A DNA stretch of 64,000 bases from Streptosporangium becharense (GCF_014204985.1 NZ_JACHMP010000001.1:1798001-1862000), one strand, 5' to 3'. Positions 1 to 9,479 are shown, counted from the stretch's first letter. A program made the numbers and translations. Notes: generated from the letters alone by a model not told the origin.

Positions 1-783
1 GGTTCCCCCGGCCCCCGCAGGTTCGCCGCGGCGCACAACGAGCGCCTGATCGCCGTGGCCGCCCCGTACGTCGCCGACGTGGCGCACGCCGTGCGGATGA
101 CCTCCGACCTGCAGCGTTCGCGGGAGCGCATCCTCGCCGCCCGGGAGGAGGAGCGCCGCCGCCTGCGCCGGGACCTGCACGACGGGCTCGGCCACGCGCT
201 GACCGACATGGCCATGTCGATCAACATGGCCATGATCAACCTGCGCACCGCCCCGGCCTCGGCCGACCGGCTCCTGCTGGAGCTGCGCGGCGGGATGGAC
301 GCGGTCAGCCAGGAGATCCGCGAACTGGTGTACGGCCTGCGTCCGCCGACCCTCGACGAACTCGGCCTGGCGGGGGCCGTGCGGACGCTGGCCGTCGAGG
401 GCACGCCGCGGGTCGCCGTGGAGATCGAGGGCGACCTGGCGAACCTGCCCGCGGCGGTCGAGGTGGCCGCCTACCGGATAGCGCAGGAGGCGCTCACCAA
501 CATCCGCAAGCACGCCGGCGCGCGTTCCGCGGTGGTCTCGCTGACGCGCGGGGAGTCGCTGGTGGTGCGGATCCGGGACGACGGGCACGGCCTTCCCGAG
601 GAGTCACGCTCGGGGATCGGGTTGCTGTCGATGCGCGAGCGGGCCGCCGAGCTGGGCGGCAGCTGCGTGATCGAGCCGGCTCCCGGAGGGGGCACGGTGG
701 TGGAGGCCGTGCTGCCGATCCCGTCCGTCCCGGCCCCGGCGGGGTCGCCGGAGTCCGTCCCGGTGCCGACCGGCCGCGTGTAA
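1..783 (+). CDS. Sensor histidine kinase, NarL/DesK type (5' truncated by window edge)
   Basis: The reading frame is open from base 1, so the sensor part lies outside the window; the 260 residues present are the catalytic half. The dimerisation/phosphoacceptor region holds the H-box RRDLHDGLGHAL, with the phosphoacceptor His at about residue 60 of the fragment. A HATPase_c domain follows, with an N-box (AQEALTNIRKHAG), G1 (DDGHGLP) and G2 (GIGLLSMRERA). This is the HisKA_3/HATPase_c layout of kinases that pair with LuxR-type response regulators. The C-terminal tail is Pro/Val-rich and probably disordered. No response regulator follows it here, so its partner is presumably upstream. The first GTG in the window (base 55) is internal and not the true start. 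Confidence 0.92.
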   Translation, partial: GSPGPRRFAAAHNERLIAVAAPYVADVAHAVRMTSDLQRSRERILAAREEERRRLRRDLHDGLGHALTDMAMSINMAMINLRTAPASADRLLLELRGGMDAVSQEIRELVYGLRPPTLDELGLAGAVRTLAVEGTPRVAVEIEGDLANLPAAVEVAAYRIAQEALTNIRKHAGARSAVVSLTRGESLVVRIRDDGHGLPEESRSGIGLLSMRERAAELGGSCVIEPAPGGGTVVEAVLPIPSVPAPAGSPESVPVPTGRV

Positions 784-842
784 ACCTTCTCCGCCGCTCG
801 GGGCTCTTATCTCCGTCAGAGAATTCAGCTGAGGAGATCTCC

Positions 843-1802
843 TTGAAACACCGGGCCCTGGCCGTCGGCGCCGCACTCGCCGTGTCGGCCGCCCTCACCG
901 CCGCCCCCGCCCTCGCCGCCGCCCCCTCCGGCGTCGCGGGTGCCGTCGGCGCCGCCGTTCCGGCTTCGCGGCAGGCGGCTCCCGTCGCGGGCGCCGTCTA
1001 CGTCGGCCATCGCGCCGGCGGCGTCAAGGTGCTGGTCCACCGGGGCGGATGGACCAGCCACACCGCCGGCGGCGCCGGCTTCACCGGGCAGTTCGCCGTG
1101 GCGCCGGACGGCCTGCGGGTCGCCTGGATCGACGACGGGGGACGCCTGCACGTCAGCGCCGGAGGCACGGACAAGGTGGTCGCCAGGAACGCCGCCGCCG
1201 GAGCGCCCTGCATGACCCCCGCCTGGACGGCCGACGGCAAGCGACTGGCGTACCCGGTCGGCGGCGGCTCCGGCGCCGCCACCACCGTGGCGGTGGTCGG
1301 CGCCGACGGGACGGGCCGCTCCGTCGGCGGCCGGACGTCCGGTCCCTGCCACCTGACCTGGTCGGCCGACGGCCGGACGCTCGCCGGGTACGCCGGCGAC
1401 ACCGCCGGGGTCCACCTGCTCGACACCCGCCGGCGCGTCTCCGTCCGCGTCCCCGGTGTCAAGCTCGCCAACCACGTGGAGAGCCTCTCCCCCGACGCCC
1501 GCAGGGTCGTGGTCAACGCCATCGGCCCGGACGCGCCGGGCGGCGACGGCTCCTGGCCGATGTCCTTCACCCCGTCGGTCTACGACACCAGGACCGGTGC
1601 GAAGATCGCCATCCCGGTCAAGGGCCGGCTGCTGGGCGCCCGTTACCTGCGCGACGGCCGCCTCGCGGTCCGGGTCAGGGGGAACACCGGGGGGAGCGCC
1701 GCCGGCACGCTGGTGATCCTCTCCCCCTCCGGCAAGGAGCTCCAGCGCCTGCCCGAGCCCGCCAAGGTCCGCGCTCTCGGCCTGGTCGGGGTGCTGGAGT
1801 AG
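843..1802 (+). CDS. Secreted beta-propeller (TolB/WD40-like) protein
   Basis: This 319-residue protein is not a recognised named family. The TTG start is chosen because GAGGAG lies 5 bases upstream and the first residues form a classic signal peptide: a KHR n-region, an Ala/Val/Leu core and an ALAAA cleavage region near residue 27. The mature part has repeated blade-like motifs of the form PDG..VAWIDD, TADGKRLAYP, SADGRTLAGY and SPDARRVVVN. These fit a TolB/PD40-type beta-propeller of about six blades. It is probably extracytoplasmic and soluble, since no membrane anchor is seen after the signal. No catalytic motif is visible and the ligand is unknown. It follows the kinase by 60 bases and may or may not be co-transcribed with it. 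Confidence 0.8.
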   Translation: MKHRALAVGAALAVSAALTAAPALAAAPSGVAGAVGAAVPASRQAAPVAGAVYVGHRAGGVKVLVHRGGWTSHTAGGAGFTGQFAVAPDGLRVAWIDDGGRLHVSAGGTDKVVARNAAAGAPCMTPAWTADGKRLAYPVGGGSGAATTVAVVGADGTGRSVGGRTSGPCHLTWSADGRTLAGYAGDTAGVHLLDTRRRVSVRVPGVKLANHVESLSPDARRVVVNAIGPDAPGGDGSWPMSFTPSVYDTRTGAKIAIPVKGRLLGARYLRDGRLAVRVRGNTGGSAAGTLVILSPSGKELQRLPEPAKVRALGLVGVLE

Positions 1803-1928
1803 TCTCCGGCCGCGCGGCGGGGGCGGCTGGGAACCACATATTCCTCTATTTCCGGTTATGTAAGGAAAACAGGGCGACACGAATCGCTTGACCGGTAGTC
1901 GCCGGCCGCGTCCCCATAAGATGGGCCC

Positions 1929-3713
1929 GTGGCTCAACTCCGGATCGCCCTGGCCCAGACCAACCCCGCCGTCGGAGACCTGGCGGCCAACGCCGACAAG
2001 CTCGTCGAGTGGACCCGCCTCGCCGCCGAGCGCGGCGCGCACCTGGTGGTCTTCACCGAGATGTTCCTGACCGGCTACCCCGCCGAGGACCTGGTGCTGC
2101 GCAGCTCCTTCGTGGAGGCGTCCGTCGCCGCGGTCGAGGACGTCGCGCGGCGGCTGGCCGAGGAGGGGCTGGGCGACGTCCCCGTCGTCGTGGGCTACGT
2201 CGACCGGGCCGACCTCGCGCCGCGCGTCGGGCAGCCCAAGGGCGCCCCGCTCGACGCGGCGGCGCTGCTCCACCGGGGACGGGTGGTCACCAGGACCGCC
2301 AAACACCACCTGCCGAACTACGGGGTCTTCGACGAGTACCGCTACTTCGTGCGCGGTGACCGGCTGCCCGTCTTCCGGCTGCACGGCGTCGACGTGGCGA
2401 TCGCGGTCTGCGAGGACCTGTGGCAGGAGGGCGGCCCGGTCGCGGTGGTGGCCGAGGTCGGCGCCGGGCTGCTGGTGGTGCCCAACGCCTCCCCGTACGA
2501 GCGGGACAAGGACGACGTACGGTTCTCCCTGGTCCGCCGGCGCGCCAAGGAGGCCGGGTGCGCTCTCGCCTACGTCAACCAGGTGGGCGGTCAGGACGAA
2601 CTGGTCTTCGACGGCGACTCCGTCGTCGTCTCCGCCTCCGGCGAGCTGGTCGCCCGCGCCGCACGCTTCTCCGAGGAGCTGCTGGTCACCGACCTGGAGC
2701 TGCCCGAGGCCCGGTTCGGCGGCCTGGGGACGTTCCAGGTGGACGCCGGCGACGGCACCGTGATCACCGTGGAACGCCTGGAGCTGTCGTCCTCGCCCGT
2801 CGAACCGTACGAGCCCGAGCCTCCCACGATCGCCCCGTACCTCGACGACACCGCCGAGGTGTACGCGGCGCTGGTGCTCTCCGTCCGCGACTACGTCGCC
2901 AAGAACGGCTTCGAGTCCGTCATCCTCGGCCTGTCCGGCGGTATCGACTCGGCGCTGACCGCCACGATCGCCTCCGACGCCATCGGCCCCGAGCGGGTGC
3001 ACGCGGTGCTGATGCCCTCGCGCTACTCCTCCGACCACTCGCTGGGCGACGCGCAGGAGCTGGTCGCCCGCCAGGGGATCAACGCCCGCGTCGTGCCTAT
3101 CGCCGACATCGTGAGCGCCTTCGAGAAGGAGATCGAGCTGTCCGGCCTGGCCGCGGAGAACCTCCAGGCCCGGGTGCGCGGCATGATCCTGATGGGCCTG
3201 TCCAACCAGGAGGGGCATCTGGTCCTGACCACCGGCAACAAGAGCGAGCTGGCCACCGGCTACTCCACCCTCTACGGCGACTCGGCCGGTGGGTTCGCCC
3301 CCATCAAGGACGTGCTCAAGACCCTGGTCTGGGAGCTCTCCCGCTGGCGCAACGCCCAGGCGGGCACGTCGGGCGACTTCCTGCACGGGTTCACGGTGCC
3401 GCCGATCCCGGAGAACTCCATCGAGAAGGAGCCCAGCGCGGAACTTCGCCCGGACCAGCGCGACACCGACTCACTGCCCCAGTACGACATCCTCGACCGG
3501 CTCCTGGACGACTACGTCGAGAAGGACATGGGCTCGGCCGAGCTGGTCGCCGCGGGCCACGACCCGGACCTGGTGGCCCGGGTCATCCGCCTGGTCGACC
3601 TCGCCGAGTACAAGCGTCGCCAGTACCCGCCGGGCCCGAAGATCACCCCGAAGAACTTCGGCCGCGACCGCCGGCTGCCCATCACCAACCGCTGGCGCGA
3701 GACGGCTCGCTGA
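1929..3713 (+). CDS. nadE: Glutamine-dependent NAD+ synthetase
   Basis: The enzyme makes NAD+ from deamido-NAD+, ATP and glutamine in the cytoplasm. Residues 1-270 form a nitrilase-type glutaminase with the catalytic triad visible as Glu44 (FTEMFLTGYP), Lys125 (TAKHHLPNYG) and Cys161 (AVCEDLW). Residues about 310-594 form the ammonia-using synthetase, with the ATP-PPi P-loop SGGIDSA at 336-342. At 594 residues it is shorter than the M. tuberculosis enzyme of about 680 but normal for the other bacterial two-domain class. The GTG start directly precedes the conserved beta-strand AQLRIALAQ. The gene appears monocistronic and is closed by a hairpin shared with the convergent tetR. Confidence 0.96.
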   Translation: MAQLRIALAQTNPAVGDLAANADKLVEWTRLAAERGAHLVVFTEMFLTGYPAEDLVLRSSFVEASVAAVEDVARRLAEEGLGDVPVVVGYVDRADLAPRVGQPKGAPLDAAALLHRGRVVTRTAKHHLPNYGVFDEYRYFVRGDRLPVFRLHGVDVAIAVCEDLWQEGGPVAVVAEVGAGLLVVPNASPYERDKDDVRFSLVRRRAKEAGCALAYVNQVGGQDELVFDGDSVVVSASGELVARAARFSEELLVTDLELPEARFGGLGTFQVDAGDGTVITVERLELSSSPVEPYEPEPPTIAPYLDDTAEVYAALVLSVRDYVAKNGFESVILGLSGGIDSALTATIASDAIGPERVHAVLMPSRYSSDHSLGDAQELVARQGINARVVPIADIVSAFEKEIELSGLAAENLQARVRGMILMGLSNQEGHLVLTTGNKSELATGYSTLYGDSAGGFAPIKDVLKTLVWELSRWRNAQAGTSGDFLHGFTVPPIPENSIEKEPSAELRPDQRDTDSLPQYDILDRLLDDYVEKDMGSAELVAAGHDPDLVARVIRLVDLAEYKRRQYPPGPKITPKNFGRDRRLPITNRWRETAR

Positions 3714-3726
3714 CACACTCCCGCCG

Positions 3727-3756
3727 CCTCCCGCGCCGCATGGACCGCGCGGGAGG
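3727..3756. terminator. Hairpin between convergent nadE and tetR
   Basis: A perfect 9-bp inverted repeat, CCTCCCGCG/CGCGGGAGG, with a 12-base loop fills the gap between the two stop codons. There is no T-run, as is usual for GC-rich actinobacterial terminators. It could serve both strands. Confidence 0.6.
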
Positions 3757-3758
3757 GG

Positions 3759-4376
3759 TCAGCGGGGGCCGAGGCCGGCCAGGAGCTGGTCGACGATGCG
3801 TTCGGCGGTGTCCTGCGAGATCTCCCCGTCCCCGCCCGACTCCACGCCCCGGATGTACCACATCATGGTGCCGGCCAGCATCGCCATCGCGATCGGCACG
3901 TCGAGGTCCGCCCTGAGTTCGCCGGTCGCCATGCCCCGCCGCAGCATGGCCGCCATCGCCGCCCTGCGCGGCTCGAGCGCCGCCTGGCGGAACCGTTCCG
4001 CCAGGCGCGGATGCCGCTCGGCGTCGTTCATCGCGATGTTCATCACACATCGGCTGCGCGCGTCGCACGCGTCGCGCTGGACGATCCGGAGGTAGGCGAT
4101 CAGATCTTCCCGGACCGACTCGCCCTCCAGCTTCGGCAGGGGCGCCTTGAGCTTGGTCAGCGCGTCGATGACCAGGTCTTCCTTGTTGGACCAGCGCCGG
4201 TAGATCGTCGTCTTGCCCACCCCGGCCCGGGCGGCGATCGCCTCGATCGACAACTCGGCGAAGGTCATGCCCTCGCCGATCAGATCGAGGGCGGCGTCGA
4301 TGATCGCCGCCTCCGCCCTGACACTGCGGGGGCGGCCCGTGGGGCGGGCGGGCCGCGTCTCATCCGTCGTGGTCAT
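3759..4376 (-). CDS. TetR/AcrR-family transcriptional regulator
   Basis: This 205-residue protein has a TetR DNA-binding domain. The helix-turn-helix recognition segment is ARAGVGKTTIYRRWSNKEDL at about residues 48-67. The ligand-binding half contains an Arg-rich central region and a Met/Ile-rich helix (IAMAMLAGTMMWYI). The gene lies 8 bases downstream of the DHA2 efflux pump on the same strand, so the two form an operon. The usual role would be drug-responsive repression of the operon promoter. Palindromes upstream of the pump are the likely operators. Regulatory direction and ligand are inferred from this arrangement. Confidence 0.92.
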   Translation of the reverse strand: MTTTDETRPARPTGRPRSVRAEAAIIDAALDLIGEGMTFAELSIEAIAARAGVGKTTIYRRWSNKEDLVIDALTKLKAPLPKLEGESVREDLIAYLRIVQRDACDARSRCVMNIAMNDAERHPRLAERFRQAALEPRRAAMAAMLRRGMATGELRADLDVPIAMAMLAGTMMWYIRGVESGGDGEISQDTAERIVDQLLAGLGPR

Positions 4377-4384
4377 GGTGGTGC

Positions 4385-5947
4385 CTACACTACCGCCGGT
4401 TCCTTGTCATGGTTCTCGCCACTGACAGGAGCGGCGACGGCGTGCTTGCCGGGCAGCCAGCGGAACACCGCCAGGGCACCGGCCAGCGCGATCGCGGCCG
4501 AGGCGAGGGCGGTGACGTGCATGCCGTCGATGAAGGCCAGCTTGGCGGGTTCCAGCAGCGCCGCACCGCGCTCACCGAGGCTCTGCGCCACGCCGATCGT
4601 GCCGGTCAGCGACTCGCCGGCGATGTGCCGAAGCTGCTCGGGCAGGCCGGTCAGCGCGGGCGCGATCTCGTCTCGGTAGGTGGCCGACAGCAGCGAGCCG
4701 AGCAGCGCGACGCCCAGCGCACCCCCCACCTGACGGACGGTGTTGCTCATGGCCGAGCCGACGCCGGCCTTCTCCCTGGGGAGCGACTCCATGATCGCGG
4801 TGGTCGCGGGCGGCATGATGACGGCCATCGCGGCCCCCTGGACGAAGAAGACGATCTCCAGGACGAGCACGGGGGTGTGCTGGTCCATCAGCGCGTACGA
4901 GCCCAGCGTGCCGCCCGCGACGACCATGCTCACGGTGGCGGTGAGCCTGCCGCCGAAGCGCGCGGTCAGCTGCTGGCTCAGGGGGGCGAAGATGAGCTGT
5001 GCGGCGGCGAACGGGATCATCAGGGCTCCGGCCTCCAGCGCGCTGAAGCCCAGCACGATCTGGAGATAGAAGACCAGGAAGAACGTCGCCCCCATCATCG
5101 CGAAGAACACCAGGCCGATCATGCCGACCGCGGTGGCGAAGCGGGGGTCACGGAAGTAGGTGACGTCGAAGGCCGGGTGGTCGATGCGCCGCTCGTACCA
5201 GACGAAGGCCGCGAGCACGGCGAGGCCCAGGATCGTCGGGCCGAGCACCTGGACGCTGGCCACCGTACCCAGCTCGCCGCCGCGGATGATGCCGTACGTG
5301 AGGGCGACGAGACCCACGATGGACAGGATCACACCGCCCGGGTCGAGCCTGGACGGCTTGGGGTCGCGCGACTCGGGCACGACGAACGCGATCAGGGCCA
5401 TGCTGACCAGCACGATCGGCAGGTTGATCAGGAAGACCGAGCCCCACCAGAAGTTCTCGATGAGCAGGCCGCCGGTGATGGGGCCGATCGCCACGGCCAG
5501 GCCCACGCCGCCGGCCCAGATGCCGATCGCCTTGCCGCGCTCCTGCGGCGGGAAGACGTTGGAAATGATCGCCAGGGTGGCCGGCATGATCGCGGCGCCG
5601 CCGACGCCCATGAAGGCGCGGGCCACGATGAGCTGCATGGGGTCCTGGGCGTAGGCGCTGGCCAGCGAGGCGAGGCCGAACAGGACCATGCCGGTCATCA
5701 GCATCCGCTTGCGTCCGGTCCGGTCGCCGATCACCCCGAAGGTGAACAGCAGGCCGGCGAACACCAGGGTGTAGGAGTTGATCGCCCACTCCAGCTCGCC
5801 CTGGGTGGCCCCCAGTCCCTCTCCGGGGTCGGCGATCGTCTTGAGTGCGACGTTGAGGATCGTGTTGTCGAGCACGACCGCCAGGAGGCTGAACACCAGC
5901 ACTCCGAGAATCTGCCATCGTCTGGGATGGCCGAGTTGCCGTTCCAC
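4385..5947 (-). CDS. DHA2-family (EmrB/QacA-like) 14-TM MFS drug efflux transporter
   Basis: This is a 520-residue proton-driven multidrug exporter of the inner membrane. It begins with the DHA2 signature LDNTILNVALKTI in the first helix, has the loop 2-3 motif GDRTGRKRMLM, and shows about 14 hydrophobic segments. Family knowledge suggests efflux of lipophilic cations or antibiotics, but the substrate is unknown. The GTG start is set by the conserved first helix. It is the first gene of an operon with the downstream TetR gene. The upstream 100 bases carry several palindromes consistent with autoregulation. Confidence 0.93.
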   Translation of the reverse strand: MERQLGHPRRWQILGVLVFSLLAVVLDNTILNVALKTIADPGEGLGATQGELEWAINSYTLVFAGLLFTFGVIGDRTGRKRMLMTGMVLFGLASLASAYAQDPMQLIVARAFMGVGGAAIMPATLAIISNVFPPQERGKAIGIWAGGVGLAVAIGPITGGLLIENFWWGSVFLINLPIVLVSMALIAFVVPESRDPKPSRLDPGGVILSIVGLVALTYGIIRGGELGTVASVQVLGPTILGLAVLAAFVWYERRIDHPAFDVTYFRDPRFATAVGMIGLVFFAMMGATFFLVFYLQIVLGFSALEAGALMIPFAAAQLIFAPLSQQLTARFGGRLTATVSMVVAGGTLGSYALMDQHTPVLVLEIVFFVQGAAMAVIMPPATTAIMESLPREKAGVGSAMSNTVRQVGGALGVALLGSLLSATYRDEIAPALTGLPEQLRHIAGESLTGTIGVAQSLGERGAALLEPAKLAFIDGMHVTALASAAIALAGALAVFRWLPGKHAVAAPVSGENHDKEPAVV

Positions 5948-5963
5948 AGGGGTCCCCGTTTTT

Positions 5964-6025
5964 CGATACGCTCTAGTTTCGAAACGCTACCGTAGCGGCA
6001 GTCGTTCCGATACGCAACAGTATCG
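5964..6025 (-). promoter_or_regulatory. Cluster of palindromic TetR-type operators upstream of the DHA2 pump
   Basis: Three inverted repeats sit within about 80 bases of the pump start. They are GTTTCGAAAC at 5976-5985, CGCTAC-N1-GTAGCG at 5985-5997 and CGATAC-N6-GTATCG at 6008-6025. A further CGATACG half-site lies at 5964-5970. The CGATAC/GTATCG repeat has typical TetR operator geometry. The tract is less GC-rich than its surroundings, as expected for a promoter. Binding by the co-transcribed TetR protein is inferred. Confidence 0.6.
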
Positions 6026-6062
6026 TTTCGTATTTACGAGGAGTTAACGTGCCGGCCGGGAA

Positions 6063-6083
6063 CCCCGGCGGATACCGCCGGGG
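6063..6083. terminator. GC-rich hairpin downstream of the MFS gene
   Basis: A perfect 9-bp stem, CCCCGGCGG/CCGCCGGGG, with an ATA loop lies about 150 bases past the stop of the MFS gene at 6236-7432. No T-tract follows on either strand. A terminator role is plausible but unproven. Confidence 0.4.
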
Positions 6084-6235
6084 AACGGAACCCGGCCCCG
6101 GGCACACGTGACGGCGGCTCCCCGGCGCCCGCCGCGCGGGCGGACTCACGGCGGGAGCGGCGCCGGGCGGACGCCCGGGGAACACCGGACGGACTCCCCG
6201 GGAAACACCACGCGAGCCCCGAAGAAACGCCGGGA

Positions 6236-7432
6236 TCAGGCGGCGGCCGGAAGCGTCTCCTCCTCGGGAGCCGCCGTACGCCGCCAGAACGGCAGGGCGA
6301 GCAGCACCATCGCCACGCCGACGGCCCCGGCGAAGGCGAAGGCCCAGCCGGGACCGTGACCGTCGATGATCGCGCCGGCGATCGGCGCCGCGACACCGCC
6401 CCCGATGAGCAGCGCCGTGCCGTGCAGGCCCATCGCCTCGCCGCGGGCCCCGGCGGGAACCCAGCGGCTCACGGTGTCGACCGTGGACGACAGCGCCGGA
6501 GCGCACAGCATGCCGGCCGGCAGCAGGGCGAGGATCAGCCAGTGCCAGTCGCCCCCCACCAGCCCGACGGGGACCGTCAGCAGCCCCATGGCGGCGACCA
6601 GGACCAGCGGCGACAGGCCCCGGGGCAGCATGCCGTAGACCAGGCCGCCGAGCAGCGAGTAGGCGCACCACAGGGCGATGGCGAACCCGACCCACGCGGT
6701 GTCGCCGGCCTGCTTCATCGTCGCCACCAGGGCGAGCTCGGTGGCCGCCAGCACGAACGTCGCCGCGGCGGTCATGCCGAGCAGGCCGAACAGGGCCGGG
6801 GTGAGCCACTGGCGCCAGGAGACCTTCACCGCCGGCTCCTTGAGCTCCGCGGCGGACCGGATGGGCGGGTTCAGCACGAAGAGCGTCGTCCCGGAGGCGA
6901 CCAGGCCGACCGCCACCAGGCCCATGGTCGGGACGCTGCCGATGAACGTCACCCCGGCGACCGCCAGCGCCGGACCGGCCATGTAGGACAGCTCCACGAT
7001 CACCGAGTCGAGGGAGAAACCTATCCGGCGCTGCTCGACGGGGACCAGCGCGGCCAGGCACTGCCGGATCACGCTGAACACCGGCAGGCTCAGCAGCCCC
7101 GCGGGCACCGCGGCCACCAGCAGCACCGGGAACGGCATCGCCCACGCGGTCGCCCAGAAGGCGAGCTGCGCCAGCGTCGTCACCGCCAGCACCGGTCTCA
7201 GGCCGCGCCGGTCGACGACCCGCCCGGCCAGGGGCGAGCCGACGGCCATCCCCGCCGTGGCGGCCGCCGTCACCAGGCCGGCCGCGCCGAAGCCCAGACG
7301 GAGCTCCTCCACGACGTGCAACGTCAGCGTGATGGCGACCGCGGTCGACGGGATGCGCGCGAACATGCCCACCAGCAGCAACGACCGCACGCCCGGGATG
7401 CCCAGCAGACGACGGTAAGGGTCCAAAGCCAT
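6236..7432 (-). CDS. MFS transporter, 12-TM
   Basis: This 398-residue membrane protein has about 12 hydrophobic helices. The cytoplasmic loop motif [19 protein letters not shown] is the MFS motif A (G-x-L-a-D-r-x-G-r-R). The ATG start has GGAGG about 11 bases upstream, just outside the conserved [14 protein letters not shown] opening that is common in actinobacterial exporters of the DHA1/sugar-efflux type. The substrate cannot be told from sequence. It is divergent from panB across a 162-base gap and shares no operon partner. The neighbouring TetR may not control it, since no copy of the pump-type palindromes is seen here. Confidence 0.88.
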   Translation of the reverse strand: MALDPYRRLLGIPGVRSLLLVGMFARIPSTAVAITLTLHVVEELRLGFGAAGLVTAAATAGMAVGSPLAGRVVDRRGLRPVLAVTTLAQLAFWATAWAMPFPVLLVAAVPAGLLSLPVFSVIRQCLAALVPVEQRRIGFSLDSVIVELSYMAGPALAVAGVTFIGSVPTMGLVAVGLVASGTTLFVLNPPIRSAAELKEPAVKVSWRQWLTPALFGLLGMTAAATFVLAATELALVATMKQAGDTAWVGFAIALWCAYSLLGGLVYGMLPRGLSPLVLVAAMGLLTVPVGLVGGDWHWLILALLPAGMLCAPALSSTVDTVSRWVPAGARGEAMGLHGTALLIGGGVAAPIAGAIIDGHGPGWAFAFAGAVGVAMVLLALPFWRRTAAPEEETLPAAA

Positions 7433-7594
7433 TTTTATTACTTACCTCCGCCAGCATTGTGTCGTATCCCACCGAGGTGCCCGCCACCGGATTACCGCGC
7501 GACCCGGGTCTGTTGCACCTGTCGAACGCGTGCCATCATCGGAACCGTCCGGGGACGCCACTGGGGCGCCTCGAGACTTTCCTGGAGGTCCCAC

Positions 7595-8443
7595 ATGTCC
7601 TCTCCCTCCGTCATCAGCCGGCCCACCACTCTGTACGGCGGCCAGGCCGGTCGAAGGATCACCGTGCGTGACATCGCCGCCGCCAAGGAGCGGGGCGAGA
7701 AGTGGCCGATGGTCACCGCGTACGACGCGATGACCGCCCGGGTCTTCGACGAGGCCGGCATTCCGGTCCTGCTCGTCGGCGACTCCGCCGCGATGGTCGT
7801 GTACGGGTACGACTCGACGCTCCCGGTGTCGGTGGACGACCTCATGCCGCTGACCGCGGCCGTGGTGCGCGGCTCGTCCCGCGCGATGGTGGTCGCCGAC
7901 CTGCCGTTCGGCTCCTACCAGTCCTCCCCGCAGCAGGCGCTGGAGACGGCCGCCCGGTTCATGAAGGAGGCCGGGGCACACGCGGTGAAGCTCGAAGGCG
8001 GGCGCCGGGTGCTCCCCCAGGTCGAGGCGCTGGTCTCGGCCGGCATCCCGGTGATGGCCCACCTGGGCCTGACGCCCCAGTCGGTCAACGCGCTCGGCGG
8101 TTACCGGGTCCAGGGCCGCGGCCAGGCGGGGGACGAGCTGATGGCCGACGCCAAGGACCTGGAGTACGCCGGGGCCTTCTCCGTGGTCCTGGAGTGCGTG
8201 CCCACGGAGCTGGCGGAGCGGGTCACCTCCTCGCTGTCCATTCCGACGATCGGTATCGGCGCGGGCCCGGGCACCGACGCCCAGGTCCTGGTCTGGCAGG
8301 ACCTGATGGGCCTGACCGCCCGTCCCGCCAAGTTCGTCAAGAAGTACTTCGACCTCGCCCAGGAGATGGACCGCGCGGTGCGGGCCTTCGCCGACGAGGT
8401 CTCCACGGGGGCCTTCCCGGCCGCCGAGCACAGCTACCGCTGA
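7595..8443 (+). CDS. panB: 3-methyl-2-oxobutanoate hydroxymethyltransferase
   Basis: PanB catalyses the first committed step of pantothenate (and so CoA) synthesis: transfer of the hydroxymethyl group of 5,10-methylene-THF to 2-oxoisovalerate to give ketopantoate. The 282-residue length is normal. Conserved segments include [30 protein letters not shown] (metal-binding Asp), [19 protein letters not shown] and IPTIGIGAG. The ATG is chosen because GGAGG lies just upstream. The frame stays open further upstream, but that stretch is antisense to the MFS gene. A TTGCAC element at 7511 could be a -35 box. No panC or panD is adjacent. Confidence 0.96.
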   Translation: MSSPSVISRPTTLYGGQAGRRITVRDIAAAKERGEKWPMVTAYDAMTARVFDEAGIPVLLVGDSAAMVVYGYDSTLPVSVDDLMPLTAAVVRGSSRAMVVADLPFGSYQSSPQQALETAARFMKEAGAHAVKLEGGRRVLPQVEALVSAGIPVMAHLGLTPQSVNALGGYRVQGRGQAGDELMADAKDLEYAGAFSVVLECVPTELAERVTSSLSIPTIGIGAGPGTDAQVLVWQDLMGLTARPAKFVKKYFDLAQEMDRAVRAFADEVSTGAFPAAEHSYR

Positions 8444-8454
8444 CCACCGCTCCC

Positions 8455-8487
8455 GCACCGGGCCCGCCCTCCCTGCGGGCCCGGTGC
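8455..8487 (+). terminator. panB terminator hairpin
   Basis: A perfect 12-bp inverted repeat, GCACCGGGCCCG/CGGGCCCGGTGC, with a 9-base loop begins 11 bases after the panB stop codon. It lacks a T-run but is strong and well placed. Confidence 0.65.
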
Positions 8488-8532
8488 AGGGCGTCCGCGC
8501 GGGCCCGGTGCGGGGCGTCCACCGGCTCCGGT

Positions 8533-8566
8533 CCGGTCCGCCCGCGCGGGCGGGCGGGCGGACCGG
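8533..8566 (-). terminator. Terminator hairpin of the trans-sulfuration/dehydratase operon
   Basis: A perfect 12-bp stem, CCGGTCCGCCCG/CGGGCGGACCGG, with a 10-base loop ends next to the stop codon of the dehydratase-like gene. Together with the panB hairpin it separates two convergent units. Confidence 0.6.
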
Positions 8567-8567
8567 A

Positions 8568-9479
8568 TCAGACCAGGGTGGCGGGGTCGGTGTTGGCGCC
8601 GCAGACGACCACGGCCACCCGCTCCCCCGGGGCGGGAGTGTAGGCGCCGGTCATCAGGGCCGCGTAGGCGGTGGCCCCGGCGTACTCCGCGGCCACCCGG
8701 CAGGTCCGCCACAGCTCGCGCCGCGCCTCGACGATCGCCTCGTCCGGCACCAGGACACTGTGCACGTCCGCGGCGCCGGCGATCTCGTAGGCGATGTCGC
8801 CGAGACGGCTGGCGCCCAGCGCGTCGGCCGCCACCCCGCCGACCTCGACCCCGACCGGCCCACCGGCCGCCAGGGCCCGGTGCATGGTGGGGATGAGCTC
8901 CGGCTCGACGGCGACCACGCGGGCCCGGCCGGCGACCGCCGCGACGATCCCCGCGATGAGCCCGCCGCCGCCGACGGCGACGAGGACGGTGTCGACCCCG
9001 CCGGTCTGCTCCAGCACCTCAAGGCCGACCGTGCCCTGCCCGGCGACGACCTCGGCCTGGTCGTAGGCGTGGACGTCCAGCGCGCCGGTCTCACCCGCGC
9101 GCTTGGCGGACGCCTCGTACGCCTCCGCGTAGACGGCGCCGGTCTGGGTGACCACGGCACCCAGCGCGCGCAACCCCTCGACCTTGACCGGGCTGGCGAC
9201 CGTCGGCACGAAGATCTCGGCCCGGACGCCCAGGCTCCGCGCCACGTACGCCACCGCCAGGCCGTGGTTGCCGCCGCTGGCCGCGATCAGCCCGGTCTCG
9301 GGCAGCCGCCCCGCCGACAGTGCCCTGTTGAACCCGCCCCGCGTCTTGAACGACCCGGCGTGCTGGGTCCCCTCCAGTTTCAGGAACAGCCCGGGTGAGA
9401 CCTCCAGCACCGGCGTCCGCCGGACGCGTCCCGCGATCCGCGCGGCGGCCCGCTCCACGTCCCCGATCGACACACTCAC
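8568..9479 (-). CDS. Threonine/serine dehydratase-like PLP enzyme (fold type II)
   Basis: The product is a 303-residue fold-type-II PLP protein. The Schiff-base lysine is Lys45 in GSFKTRGGFN. The substrate loop is ASGGNHGLAVAYVARSLG and the Gly-rich phosphate-binding loop is VGGGGLIAG. Members deaminate Thr or Ser to 2-oxo acids. It is short compared with IlvA because it has no C-terminal ACT-like regulatory domain, so it is probably catabolic and not feedback-controlled by Ile. The GTG start at 9479 overlaps the stop of the upstream gene (GTGA), which sets the start and implies translational coupling. Which amino acid it prefers is not visible. Confidence 0.88.
   Translation of the reverse strand: MSVSIGDVERAAARIAGRVRRTPVLEVSPGLFLKLEGTQHAGSFKTRGGFNRALSAGRLPETGLIAASGGNHGLAVAYVARSLGVRAEIFVPTVASPVKVEGLRALGAVVTQTGAVYAEAYEASAKRAGETGALDVHAYDQAEVVAGQGTVGLEVLEQTGGVDTVLVAVGGGGLIAGIVAAVAGRARVVAVEPELIPTMHRALAAGGPVGVEVGGVAADALGASRLGDIAYEIAGAADVHSVLVPDEAIVEARRELWRTCRVAAEYAGATAYAALMTGAYTPAPGERVAVVVCGANTDPATLV

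Noticed and set aside
825-3386. Long minus-strand open frame (853 codons) opposite the propeller gene and nadE
   Set aside because: It is antisense to two well-supported genes. Its product is Gly/Asp/Arg/His-rich with no domain, as expected for the shadow frame of GC-rich coding DNA.
4409-5995. Plus-strand frame of 528 codons opposite the DHA2 pump
   Set aside because: It is a mirror of the transporter gene with low-complexity His/Asp/Gln/Arg composition and no start signal.
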